DNA of 26,610 bases from Lachnospiraceae bacterium UBA7179 (GTDB taxonomy: Bacteria > Bacillota > Clostridia > Lachnospirales > Lachnospiraceae): the NCBI GenBank assembly GCA_002491195.1, contig DKVL01000099.1, forward strand, positions 1 to 26,610. Reading direction: 5' to 3'. Positions 8,202 through 16,275 of this stretch are shown piece after piece. The translations under genes were made by a program, and so were the position numbers. The notes below the pieces were generated by a model. It made no database searches. It was not told the DNA's origin and saw only the letters and a list, made by a program, of their open reading frames with translations. Each line of letters begins with the position of its first letter. Position 1 is the first letter of the stretch.

Positions 8202-8351
8202 GAAGTTATCTCCGTTTCTAAAATTGTATTGTTTCATGTGATCTGTCACGATCATGCCCATTCGGGCGGGTATAATGTCTGGAGATATCATGTCGTGATT
8301 TCTTTGCAGTCACGGCATGAGTATGCCCGTTTGATTGAGTATGATGTATAT

Positions 8352-8380
8352 ATTGTACCATGGGGAAGTTAATATTTCAA
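8352..8380 (-). promoter_or_regulatory. Sigma-A promoter of the minus-strand hypothetical gene
   Basis: On the minus strand TTGAAA (8380-8375), a 17-nt spacer and TACAAT (8357-8352) match the consensus closely and point to the gene starting at 8201, giving a leader of about 145 nt. Confidence 0.7.
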
Positions 8381-8667
8381 GATGGTGTGTAAGTGCCTTA
8401 TTTTGTGAGCGTAAATGGAGTTATAATTCACGCCTACGCAGTTTTTATCAGCTTATAAGTTATTGAAGTGTGAAAAGTAACGAAACTCCCATGTCACGCA
8501 CATTTGACACCGACATAATTGAAACCTTTTGAGCATGTCAGGGATTGCAATTGCAATTTTCTAGCTGTATATGGTCAACGGCAAAGATCGATGTTATTTT
8601 GGGCATGTAGCCCTTGTAAAGTCATAATTTGATGCACAGTGCAAAGTCCTACGCTGAACTGTAACCA

Positions 8668-8695
8668 TTGTATACATTATGGGCAAAAATATATT
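8668..8695 (+). promoter_or_regulatory. Possible promoter of the pentapeptide-like gene
   Basis: TTGTAT (8668-8673), a 16-nt spacer and TATATT (8690-8695) lie about 65 bases before the start codon at 8760. The match is only fair. Confidence 0.35.
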
Positions 8696-8759
8696 GCGGA
8701 GTGCCACCAAAAGGAATATGATTATTTGAAGAAGGAAAAAAGAATCAAAGGGGAAGAAA

Positions 8760-9947
8760 ATGGATATCGGAAAATTATCGTTAAGAAATCTTTTAGGTAA
8801 TGACTGTGTTTTTGAACCTGATTTTTGTTATGCAGATACGCATGGAAGCGCGGAATTTATTGGAATGGGCGATATTGTTCTATTTAGAAAGGAAGGCAGT
8901 CAAGGTGTCACTGCAGTAAAGTTTCGGACAATCCGAAAGTATCGTAAGAGATTGTTTCATGTGGCAAATCAATTGATGGATGATATGGGAATCGGGTTGA
9001 GAATGGGAGATACGCTTGGCAAAATCATGAAAAAATTTGGAGCACCAGATTTTATTGATTATTATGAGGAAGATTATGAGAATTATTATCAGTGGGGCGG
9101 GCTGAACAACTTTTACGATTATCATGATGAATTTTATATTGTGCGATATCACGATCTGCTCTCACCGGATTTGCTTGTCTGTTTTGGCGTACCCAGGATT
9201 GATAAATATTTAACAGATCTGGAAATTGTGAATGATCGTGAGATGGTTACAGGAATCATGGAAGCAAGGAAGGCTTATAAAGAGCTCGATCAGTCACTGT
9301 ATCAGCCCAAAGAGTATGTACGTTTTGTCAATCAAAAGATGAAGGACAGAAAATTTACAGGAATGCAGTCAAAGTATTTTCGTTTGATTAAAATGGAACT
9401 GGAAAACTGCAGTATAGAAAAAATGGAATCAACGGATATTCAATTTCGGGATTGTGTTTTTCACAATGTGACATTTGACAGTCATTATGAAACTGGTTAT
9501 GTGTCTATCAAACATTGTACATTTATCAATTGTGTTTTTCATGATACATTTGGAGATGGGAGTCTGGAAGTGAAGGATAGTTTGTTTCAAAACTGCCTGT
9601 TTGAAGGGATTGGGATGGAACAGGAAGATGGTATCTTGAATGCAAATGGAAATGAATTGATAGATTGTACTTTTAGGGAAATTATATGGAGGGGAGGGGG
9701 CGTTTTCGGTTGGGCACAAATAAAAGGTGGGACTATGCAACAGGTTTATTATAAAACAGATGAGATATCACGCAGTACGTTTTCTGATCTGCAGATAGAC
9801 AATATGGAATTGGAGGTCGATGAGATCGGTTTTTATGAGAATCAATTAAACGCGGTAATATTTAGGAATGTGACGTTAAAAGGTCTGGTGGAAGATAACC
9901 AGTTTCAGGATTGTGATACAAGCGGTCTTAGGATTGATTATGAGTGA
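8760..9947 (+). CDS. Pentapeptide-like beta-helix protein with novel N-terminal domain
   Basis: The 395-residue protein starts after AAAGGGGAAG. Residues 1-200 form a Tyr/Asp-rich globular domain of unknown family, including ending KEYVRFVNQKM. From about residue 205 the sequence turns into loosely spaced pentapeptide-like units: MELENCSIEKM, IQFRDCVFHNVTF, IKHCTFINCVFHD, VKDSLFQNCLFEG, NELIDCTFREI and, near the end, NQFQDCDTSGLRI. Such units build a right-handed quadrilateral beta-helix. Known pentapeptide proteins include gyrase-protecting DNA mimics and many proteins of unknown role. The periodicity here is irregular, so the DNA-mimic role cannot be assumed. The gene is followed after 18 bases by the methyltransferase fusion, so the two are probably co-transcribed. 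Confidence 0.7.
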   Translation: MDIGKLSLRNLLGNDCVFEPDFCYADTHGSAEFIGMGDIVLFRKEGSQGVTAVKFRTIRKYRKRLFHVANQLMDDMGIGLRMGDTLGKIMKKFGAPDFIDYYEEDYENYYQWGGLNNFYDYHDEFYIVRYHDLLSPDLLVCFGVPRIDKYLTDLEIVNDREMVTGIMEARKAYKELDQSLYQPKEYVRFVNQKMKDRKFTGMQSKYFRLIKMELENCSIEKMESTDIQFRDCVFHNVTFDSHYETGYVSIKHCTFINCVFHDTFGDGSLEVKDSLFQNCLFEGIGMEQEDGILNANGNELIDCTFREIIWRGGGVFGWAQIKGGTMQQVYYKTDEISRSTFSDLQIDNMELEVDEIGFYENQLNAVIFRNVTLKGLVEDNQFQDCDTSGLRIDYE

Positions 9948-9965
9948 AATGGGGAAAACAGGATA

Positions 9966-11093
9966 ATGAGGAAATTATATATCGATATGACAGAGCATGA
10001 TGGCTGCACTTCGTATTATAGAAAAGATACGGAAATCATTCCGGCGGGTGTGACAGTATATTCCATGCCGGTATACGAGCGAAATGAGAAATATCAGGAA
10101 CTGGCTGACGTGTATGATATGCATTTCATTTTTGATGATAGGAATGTGGAGGTAGATTTCTATACGATTCCCCGCATTGATATCATGGCGGTGGACAGCC
10201 ACAAGGGGTATATTGCCACTGTCGGCGCAATGACGGATATAGACAGTGATGCGCCAATCTGTTATATTGACCAGGAGCAAAATGTATTTCTGATTGCCGA
10301 AAATGCCAGAGCGCTGATTGCAGATCTTGCCAATTGGCGGACGAATTGGAAACAGTATGACGGAATCCAGATTTTTCAGACAAAAGAGGAGGCACAGGAG
10401 GTATATGACTTTTGGGATACGAAAACACCGATTGCGGAAGAGCATGCGAATGTAAAAGCGAGGGAACGATGGAATACGATTCATAGCGCTCATGAGAGGG
10501 GCAAAATCAAATATGATGACTGGCTGGACACCTTTCAGGATGCGATCAACAGCTGTCAGACACCGATTATCGACCTGGGCTGCGGCAGTGGGAACGATAC
10601 GCTGTATCTGATCGAGCGGGGAAAAAAGGTGATATCATGTGATTATGCGCGGAATGCGATTCAGAATATACGCAAAAATTTTCCTGAAGTTGAAAGAGCA
10701 GTATGTTTTGATATGACGCAAGGACTGCCATTCGAAAATGATTTTGCAGATATTATGATCTGTGATTTATCGCTGCATTATTTTACAGAGCAGACTACGT
10801 TTGCGATCTTAGACGAGATCAAAAGAGTGTTAAGACCGAATGGATGGCTGCTGTTCCGGGTAAATTCTGTGCGGGATGTCAATCATGGCGCCGGGAAGGG
10901 GACAGAGCGGGAACCGCATTTATATGAAACAGAAGATGGGCGGTATAAGCGATTTTTTGACGCCAGTGATTTTGAGAAATTTTTTGATGGCTGGAATCAT
11001 GTGTATCTGCAGGAAGAGTTAATGGATCGGTATGAATTGGAAAAAGTATTGTGGAAAGGCGCAATGCGGCGGAGGATCACGATATCAACATAG
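9966..11093 (+). CDS. Immunity-like domain fused to class I SAM-dependent methyltransferase
   Basis: The 375-residue protein has two parts. Residues 1-135 include FDDRNVEVDFYTIPRIDIMA and DAPICYIDQEQNVFLIAENA. The latter resembles the strand pattern of SUKH/SMI1-type immunity or related orphan domains; this link is tentative. Residues about 160-375 are a Rossmann-fold methyltransferase. Motif I is IDLGCGSGN at 202-210, the acidic ribose-binding residue is D226, motif IV is DIMICDLSLHYF, and RVLRPNGWLLFRV is the post-motif strand. The closest named families are the methyltransferase 11/25 type (UbiE/Tam-like small-molecule methyltransferases); the substrate cannot be told. It lies 18 bases after the pentapeptide-like gene, with only a weak ribosome binding site (GGGGAAAACAGGATA). 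Its 3' end overlaps the convergent response-regulator gene by nine bases, with no terminator. Confidence 0.75.
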   Translation: MRKLYIDMTEHDGCTSYYRKDTEIIPAGVTVYSMPVYERNEKYQELADVYDMHFIFDDRNVEVDFYTIPRIDIMAVDSHKGYIATVGAMTDIDSDAPICYIDQEQNVFLIAENARALIADLANWRTNWKQYDGIQIFQTKEEAQEVYDFWDTKTPIAEEHANVKARERWNTIHSAHERGKIKYDDWLDTFQDAINSCQTPIIDLGCGSGNDTLYLIERGKKVISCDYARNAIQNIRKNFPEVERAVCFDMTQGLPFENDFADIMICDLSLHYFTEQTTFAILDEIKRVLRPNGWLLFRVNSVRDVNHGAGKGTEREPHLYETEDGRYKRFFDASDFEKFFDGWNHVYLQEELMDRYELEKVLWKGAMRRRITIST

Positions 11094-11696
11094 CGGCGGA
11101 ATGTATCCGAGCTGGAGTGCCTTGGTGACAGCTTCTACGGACGAGGAGACACCCAGTTTTTCATAAATATGCTGCAGGTGGTTTGAGAGGGTTCGCTCGC
11201 TGATGTATAGTTCTGCGGCGATGGTTTTGCGCTTTTTGCCGGTGCCAAGCTGCTGCAGGATGGTCTTTTCCATGGCGGTCAGGTCTTCGATAATCAGTTC
11301 ATTTTTTTCAGGCGGAAAGCAGGTGTTTCCATGATAGACATGCATCAGTGAGGCGATGAGGTCGTCCGGGCTGATGCTTTTGTTCAGAAAGCCGTTTACA
11401 CCGATTTTTCTTGCTTCACGGCGGTAGACGGGGAGGTCATAACCGGTGAGGATTATGAGTTTTACGCTGGGATGCGAATGGCGCAGATTTGATGCGACCG
11501 CTAAGCCGTCCGCGTCGCTGAGACTGCCTAGGTTAATGTCCAATAGGATGATATCGATATTTTTTACACAAAGAATCTTCTCAAGGTCTGTAATGTTCTG
11601 CGCGATATAGAATTGTTCAATCTCGGAATAGTCTTCCAGCGCAACGGATAAGCTTTTTGCAAAGAGCTTGTGGTCATCGACTAACAAAATATTCAT
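11085..11696 (-). CDS. NarL/LuxR-family response regulator
   Basis: The 203-residue protein has a receiver domain with acidic pocket D7/D8, phosphoacceptor D53 (IILLDIN), T84 and K106. It is followed by a LuxR-type helix-turn-helix (AMEKTILQQLGTGKKRKTIA, then ISERTLSNHLQHIYEKLGV). The sequence places it with regulators that act as dimers on DNA after phosphorylation by HisKA_3-type kinases. Its start overlaps the 3' end of the kinase gene by 23 bases, which points to translational coupling and a cognate pair. The likely targets are the adjacent ABC transporter genes or the HK-RR pair itself, inferred from position. The 3' end overlaps the methyltransferase gene on the other strand. Confidence 0.92.
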   Translation of the reverse strand: MNILLVDDHKLFAKSLSVALEDYSEIEQFYIAQNITDLEKILCVKNIDIILLDINLGSLSDADGLAVASNLRHSHPSVKLIILTGYDLPVYRREARKIGVNGFLNKSISPDDLIASLMHVYHGNTCFPPEKNELIIEDLTAMEKTILQQLGTGKKRKTIAAELYISERTLSNHLQHIYEKLGVSSSVEAVTKALQLGYIPPLC

Positions 11697-13269
11697 AGGA
11701 ATGTTCCCCTTTCATTGGAATTTGGATCTGGACACAGATGCCATGTGGTCTGCTGTCGGAGAAAGTTATCGTGCCGCCCAGGCTGCGCACTTGCTCTGCG
11801 ATGGAAAAAATGCCCTTGTGCTCTGTGCTGTTCACAGAAGTTAGACTGGCGGCGCTGGCGGTTCCGTTATCAGTGACGCGCAACAGAATGAGATTGTTTG
11901 TATGCTTCTCTAATGACAGTCTGATCCATGCACGGTTTCCGTCAGAGTGTTTGTAGATGTTTGTCAGCAGTTCCTTGAGCAACCGGTAGACGAGAAGATT
12001 GTAGGGTTCGACCAGAAACAGGGTATCAGCGCATGCAAAGGACACGTCGATGTCCCGCTGGGGAAAGGACTGCGATACAGCGTCCAGCAGATTTTGGTAA
12101 TTTTCCCGGATTGTCAGATTTTTTAAAAGGACAGGGTGATAGTCCTGCATCTGCTCGCGGATTGTCGTATTGAGATGGTTGAGCGTTTCCACAAGAATTT
12201 CCTGTATTTCCGGACGCTGGGCTTTTGCGAGCATATTCTTGACAGACAGGATGTCCTGAAGGATATCGTCGTGGAGAAAGTTCGCGAAATCTGTCTTGAG
12301 CTGCTCTTCCTTTTGCAGCTGCTGCAGGACTGCGGAATATCTGCTTTGGCGGAAGAGACTGCCGGGACTGTTTTTGAAATTGTACTCCAGTATGATGCTG
12401 CATAGGTTGATCAAGGCAAACAGCATATTGACTGCGATGCAGAGTTCGCTGAACGGATTGTTCAGACAAAGGTTGATGAGTACGATGGTTACAAGGGACA
12501 CTCCGAGAAGAAATACCGTTTGCCTTGAAGTGAACAGGACAGAAAGAGGATCGCGTTGGTTTTCTTTGTGCACGATGCCATGGACACTGATGCAGAATAA
12601 CAGCACAGGGAGGTAAATGCCAAAATTGGCAATGTGATTTGGCAATTGCATGGTGGTAAAGTAGTAAATGAAAAATGCAATGAACGTTACCATTACAGAA
12701 AACAGGATACTTTTTCGTTCGCTTTTGAGGACAAAGACAGCGCGTTTCCTGTGATAGAGGAGGACAAAAACAAGGCAGAAGCAGTTGACAAAAAACTGTA
12801 TTCCGTAAAGGATTGCATATGCCTTATTTGATATGCCAATACCAGCGATGGCGGCGGCGCAGGCGATCAGAAGGATGATGTTTGTGGATTTGCGGAACCG
12901 GTAACCACTTTCCTGAAATAGAAACAGGAAGAGGAATTGGACGGACGCATACCAGATCAGTGGGCTTAGTGCCATAAAAGCGGACTGTGCAGCTGCAACA
13001 GAGCGTGTTTGAAAAATGCTTTCCGGCAGTAGCAAAAGATACCAGCAGTCCAGTATCAGCAGCCCGCAGAATCGCGTTATGATTTTGTTTTCCCTGACGT
13101 TGTACACGGCGATATAAGTCATGTCGATCATCATGAAAGAGGCGATCACCAGCGGAACAGTGTCCTGTGTTGTCAGCTGTGCATGGCCGTTGAGCCAGCT
13201 GATATAGAGGATAACCAATATGTAATTGAAGAAAAGCAGCAGATTTATTATAAAATGGTTTAATTTCAT
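11674..13269 (-). CDS. Membrane sensor histidine kinase (HisKA_3/NarX-like)
   Basis: The 531-residue protein has about eight hydrophobic segments in residues 8-300 and no large extracellular loop, so signal detection is probably within the membrane or through a partner protein. The dimerisation and phosphoacceptor region contains NFLHDDILQDILSVKN with H333. The ATP-binding domain shows an N box (ELLTNIYKHS, N437), a G1 box VTDNGT (467-469) and a terminal LGGTITF glycine box. This layout is that of kinases that partner NarL-type regulators, and the response regulator overlaps its end. AAGGAGG lies before ATG 13269. It follows the BceB-like permease after 120 bases that contain an inverted repeat. 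In Bce modules the kinase reads the flux of the transporter; whether that holds for this unrelated kinase type is unknown. Confidence 0.88.
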   Translation of the reverse strand: MKLNHFIINLLLFFNYILVILYISWLNGHAQLTTQDTVPLVIASFMMIDMTYIAVYNVRENKIITRFCGLLILDCWYLLLLPESIFQTRSVAAAQSAFMALSPLIWYASVQFLFLFLFQESGYRFRKSTNIILLIACAAAIAGIGISNKAYAILYGIQFFVNCFCLVFVLLYHRKRAVFVLKSERKSILFSVMVTFIAFFIYYFTTMQLPNHIANFGIYLPVLLFCISVHGIVHKENQRDPLSVLFTSRQTVFLLGVSLVTIVLINLCLNNPFSELCIAVNMLFALINLCSIILEYNFKNSPGSLFRQSRYSAVLQQLQKEEQLKTDFANFLHDDILQDILSVKNMLAKAQRPEIQEILVETLNHLNTTIREQMQDYHPVLLKNLTIRENYQNLLDAVSQSFPQRDIDVSFACADTLFLVEPYNLLVYRLLKELLTNIYKHSDGNRAWIRLSLEKHTNNLILLRVTDNGTASAASLTSVNSTEHKGIFSIAEQVRSLGGTITFSDSRPHGICVQIQIPMKGEHSYEYFVSR

Positions 13270-13305
13270 TCTGTCGATCCTCCTTGGAGCATTTTTTTAA
13301 CACGC

Positions 13306-13381
13306 TCTCGTACTCCATCTGGACAGAAATTGAACAGTTCCTTAGTGCTGGAAGTGCAGATACTGGCCATGGAGTACGAGA
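13306..13381. repeat. 13-bp inverted repeat between permease and kinase genes
   Basis: TCTCGTACTCCAT (13306-13318) is perfectly complementary to ATGGAGTACGAGA (13369-13381) across 50 nt. Inside there is a weaker nested pair (CAGTTCC against GGAAGTG). The whole would fold as one long hairpin in the permease-kinase transcript. No T tract follows it on either strand, so it is not a classical terminator. A related 28-nt block occurs at 74-101, suggesting a dispersed palindromic element. Confidence 0.6.
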
Positions 13382-13389
13382 TTATCAGT

Positions 13390-15402
13390 TCACAGTTCCC
13401 TGACTATTTTACAACAACTATGGACTGTAAGCCAATAGTAAAATAGATAAATCAGTGCAGTTAGGGCAATCGCGGTCATGGTAGGCACATACTGCGTAAG
13501 GGAATTGCCAAGTAAGTTCTGCATTAGCCCTGCCTTGTATACAATGGTGGCAAAGATGCAGTCAATGAGACCAAATCCAAACGGGATACAGAAAAAAGTA
13601 AAAACCTGATTCTGAATGATTTTTTTGAGGATTCTGTCTGTGTAGCCCATCTTGTGAAGGATTTCGTAATCTGCCCTTGTGTCCATGAGCGCCGAAACAT
13701 TATTGAAATACAAGATACTTCCTGTCGCGATGAAAAACAGTATAACCAGAAAACCGATCAGCAGGAATGTGGAGCTGTTCAGGGAGAAAAGGACATGGAT
13801 TCTGTGCGAGTGCCCTTGCAGATACGGACTGTCTTTCAGCAGGGTGCTGAGGTTTGCATACAGATTTTCGTTGTCCTTGATTGCTGTTCCATTGATACTT
13901 AGGATGCTGGTTCTGGGAGCATTACCTGATTGGATTTTCTCATAAACAGAATCACTGACGATCAGCGTTCCCACACTGTTTGCAAAGGAGATCGGATTGT
14001 GGAGGGTTGTCCCGCGCACGGTAAGCGGTACGCTGGAATGGTTTATATTTAATGTGTAGACGCTGCTCGACTCGTCGTTTCCGGCGGAGCTGGGCTGATA
14101 TTTTACGAGGATACATTCTGTGTCATTTAGCGCAGGTATCCGGTCTGCAATGTGATCCTTTCGCTGCGCCCGCAAGAGGGAGCAATACTGCGTGTACGAG
14201 ATACATTCAAATCCAGCGTCTCTCAATATTTTTTTGTTTTGCGAGTCCCCCTGGGCGGTTCCGACGTTGTATTCCATAGGAAGGTTGTCGGAGGACGATG
14301 TAATTTTGTAAATATCTGTCCGTATGAACACGACGGTACCATCGGGAGCGTACTGGTTCACAAGACGTTTTGCGGCATCGATCTGCTGATCGTTCTCAAT
14401 ACGAAACTCCAACTCGGACGGAGCCATGCGGGAGACGCAGGCAATCGGATAATAGAGTGTCAGAGCCATAACGCTTGCCACTGTCAGTGTAGCTGCAGAG
14501 AGCAGGGTTAGCATGATGAAAGTCCTGGCATTCGAGCGGATGCGGTATACAAAATCTGGCGTCGTGATGATCCTGGTTTGTGTATAAAATGCCCGCTTAT
14601 TCTTTTTGCTGCGCTTGATCACATAAGGCAGAAAAGAGGAAATGAAAAAAATGGTGCCTGATAAGATCAGCATTGCCGTGAGCAGCCCCGTCTGGTAAAA
14701 ACCAAATGAGAACCAGATGGATTTTCCGCCCCGGAAAATGTCCAAAGCCAGCACATAACCGGACAATGTCATGACCAGACCAAGCAGGGAAGGCAGAAAA
14801 TGAGATTTCATGCTCTTTTCGGCCTTTTTCTCATATCGTACCAGACTGATCAGAGAGGTCTGAAAGAGAAATCTGCCGTTTGAAATGCTGAGGATGACAA
14901 TGACCAGCAAGATAAAACAGATTGTTTTCTGGATAGCACCGGTCTGAAAAAATGGGATCTGCGCATTGTCGATCGATAGTGCTAAAAGGGCAGTAATCCC
15001 TGCGACAATCCCTTTGTGCAGGACGGCGCCTAGGACGATTCCCACACACAGTGCACCGCAGCAGATCAGGACATTTTCAAAGGTGAGCAGGGAAAGGATC
15101 GTAGTCTGTCGATACCCGAGCAGGGCGTAAATGCCAAGCTCCTTTGTGCGCCTTTTAAGGAAAAAGCGGTTGGAGTATGACATAAAAAAGACAACAAACG
15201 CCATCAAGAAAATGGAGATCATGCGGCACATAGATTCCACACGCCCGTCCGAGGATATTTTTTCAAGCATCATCTGATTCAGCGAGAAGGACGTAAAGGC
15301 AAAATAAATCGTGATGACAAGGGATACGGACAATAGATACAAGGTATAAAAGGAAAGACTTTTCTTCAGGTTCTTGACTGCCATGGATATTGTTGCATTC
15401 AT
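13390..15402 (-). CDS. BceB-like ABC transporter permease (FtsX family)
   Basis: About 670 residues with ten predicted membrane segments. A large extracellular domain (residues about 318-540) lies between segments 7 and 8, the hallmark of BceB-type permeases that bind and remove antimicrobial peptides from lipid II-cycle targets. The cytoplasmic element RRTKELGIYALLGYR is the conserved coupling motif of FtsX-like permeases. It occurs again near the C-terminus as YEILHKMGYTDR. The GTG at 15411 is in frame, but ATG 15402 has AAAGGTAGG at a better distance. The ATPase stop codon lies directly upstream, so the two genes are co-translated. Bce-like permeases are normally regulated by an OmpR-type BceRS pair, which is absent here. 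Confidence 0.88.
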   Translation of the reverse strand: MNATISMAVKNLKKSLSFYTLYLLSVSLVITIYFAFTSFSLNQMMLEKISSDGRVESMCRMISIFLMAFVVFFMSYSNRFFLKRRTKELGIYALLGYRQTTILSLLTFENVLICCGALCVGIVLGAVLHKGIVAGITALLALSIDNAQIPFFQTGAIQKTICFILLVIVILSISNGRFLFQTSLISLVRYEKKAEKSMKSHFLPSLLGLVMTLSGYVLALDIFRGGKSIWFSFGFYQTGLLTAMLILSGTIFFISSFLPYVIKRSKKNKRAFYTQTRIITTPDFVYRIRSNARTFIMLTLLSAATLTVASVMALTLYYPIACVSRMAPSELEFRIENDQQIDAAKRLVNQYAPDGTVVFIRTDIYKITSSSDNLPMEYNVGTAQGDSQNKKILRDAGFECISYTQYCSLLRAQRKDHIADRIPALNDTECILVKYQPSSAGNDESSSVYTLNINHSSVPLTVRGTTLHNPISFANSVGTLIVSDSVYEKIQSGNAPRTSILSINGTAIKDNENLYANLSTLLKDSPYLQGHSHRIHVLFSLNSSTFLLIGFLVILFFIATGSILYFNNVSALMDTRADYEILHKMGYTDRILKKIIQNQVFTFFCIPFGFGLIDCIFATIVYKAGLMQNLLGNSLTQYVPTMTAIALTALIYLFYYWLTVHSCCKIVREL

Positions 15403-15411
15403 GATCTGCAC

Positions 15412-16161
15412 CTACCTTTCTGTGTCCAGTCTCGCCACTTCTGCGGCAATGGATTCGTAAAAATCGCGCCGGCTGTCATTGTTTCGAAAGATTTCCCGGA
15501 TAATGCTTCCATCTTTAAAGATGAAAATGCGTCTGGCGTAGCTTGCAGCATAGGCGTCATGCGTGACCATTAAAATGGTGGTGTGTAGTTCCTGATTGGC
15601 CTCCTGCAGCGCGTGCAGCAGCTCGGTTGCCGCGCTGGAATCCAGAGCGCCGGTGGGCTCGTCGGCAAACAGGATGCTGGGGTTTTTCACAAGGGCTCTT
15701 GCGGCGGAAGCCCGCTGCCGCTGGCCGCCGGACAGCTCGCATGGATATTTGTCGAGCTGCGATGCGATGCCAAAACGTTCCGCCAGGTTTTGTACCAGGG
15801 TTTCGATCTTTTGGGGCGGAAGTTTCTGGAGCGTGAGCGGGACAGAGATATTTTCACGGATTGTGAGGCTGTCAAGCAGAAAGTACTCCTGAAAGATGAA
15901 GCCCAGATGATCTTTACGAAAGTCGGCGGCGCTTGTATTGTCTAACATTCTTAAGTTTACGCCGTTCATCCAGATCTCACCGCTGGTGGGTGTGTCGATG
16001 GTGGAAAGGACGTTAAGCAGGGTTGTTTTCCCGGAACCCGATGCGCCCATGATACCGATAAATTCCCCCTCAGCAACGCTGAAAGAGATTTTGTTCAGGC
16101 TGGGGTGTTGTGCCTTTTCGTAGGTTTTTGTTACTTCTTTTGCTCTTAATAATACATTCAT
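15412..16161 (-). CDS. BceA/MacB-type ABC transporter ATP-binding protein
   Basis: The 249-residue protein has all the ATPase motifs: Walker A GASGSGKT (39-46), Q-loop Q91 in FIFQEYFLLDSLT, signature LSGGQRQR (143-150), Walker B ILFADEP with D167 and E168, D-loop GALDS, and switch His201 in MVTHD. Length and spacing fit the MacB/LolD/BceA subfamily that energises FtsX-like permeases by mechanotransmission. AGAGGAGA precedes ATG 16161. Its stop codon abuts the permease start. The 114-base gap from the AraC gene contains a TATAAT box, so the ABC operon probably has its own promoter. Confidence 0.92.
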   Translation of the reverse strand: MNVLLRAKEVTKTYEKAQHPSLNKISFSVAEGEFIGIMGASGSGKTTLLNVLSTIDTPTSGEIWMNGVNLRMLDNTSAADFRKDHLGFIFQEYFLLDSLTIRENISVPLTLQKLPPQKIETLVQNLAERFGIASQLDKYPCELSGGQRQRASAARALVKNPSILFADEPTGALDSSAATELLHALQEANQELHTTILMVTHDAYAASYARRIFIFKDGSIIREIFRNNDSRRDFYESIAAEVARLDTER

Positions 16162-16230
16162 TTTTGATTCTCCTCTGATTTAAAATTGGGAATTGTTGTA
16201 CATCTGTTTTTGTGTTTTCTACATTTTTTT

Positions 16231-16236
16231 ATTATA
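16231..16236 (-). promoter_or_regulatory. -10 element upstream of the ABC transporter operon
   Basis: On the minus strand a perfect TATAAT (16236-16231) lies about 70 bases before the ATPase start. No good -35 hexamer is found 16-18 bases upstream, which fits an activator-dependent promoter. The response regulator or the AraC protein are candidate activators. Confidence 0.4.
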
Positions 16237-16275
16237 CGGATCTGGAGAAAAAATGAATGAGTAAATCAGGCAAAG

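Larger units (their letters stand above)
8202..8759. other. Divergent intergenic region
   Basis: No coding sequence is apparent. The region holds the minus-strand promoter at 8352-8380, a weaker plus-strand promoter at 8668-8695, and a 14-bp perfect palindrome ATTGCAATTGCAAT (8544-8557) that might be an operator. GTTATAATTCAC near 8420 reappears inverted at about 22460. The gap is long for this genome, which may mean that a gene has been lost. Confidence 0.5.

Noticed and set aside
15596..15945. Three plus-strand frames opposite the ABC ATPase gene
   Set aside because: They are antisense shadows of a clear ATPase with all catalytic motifs.
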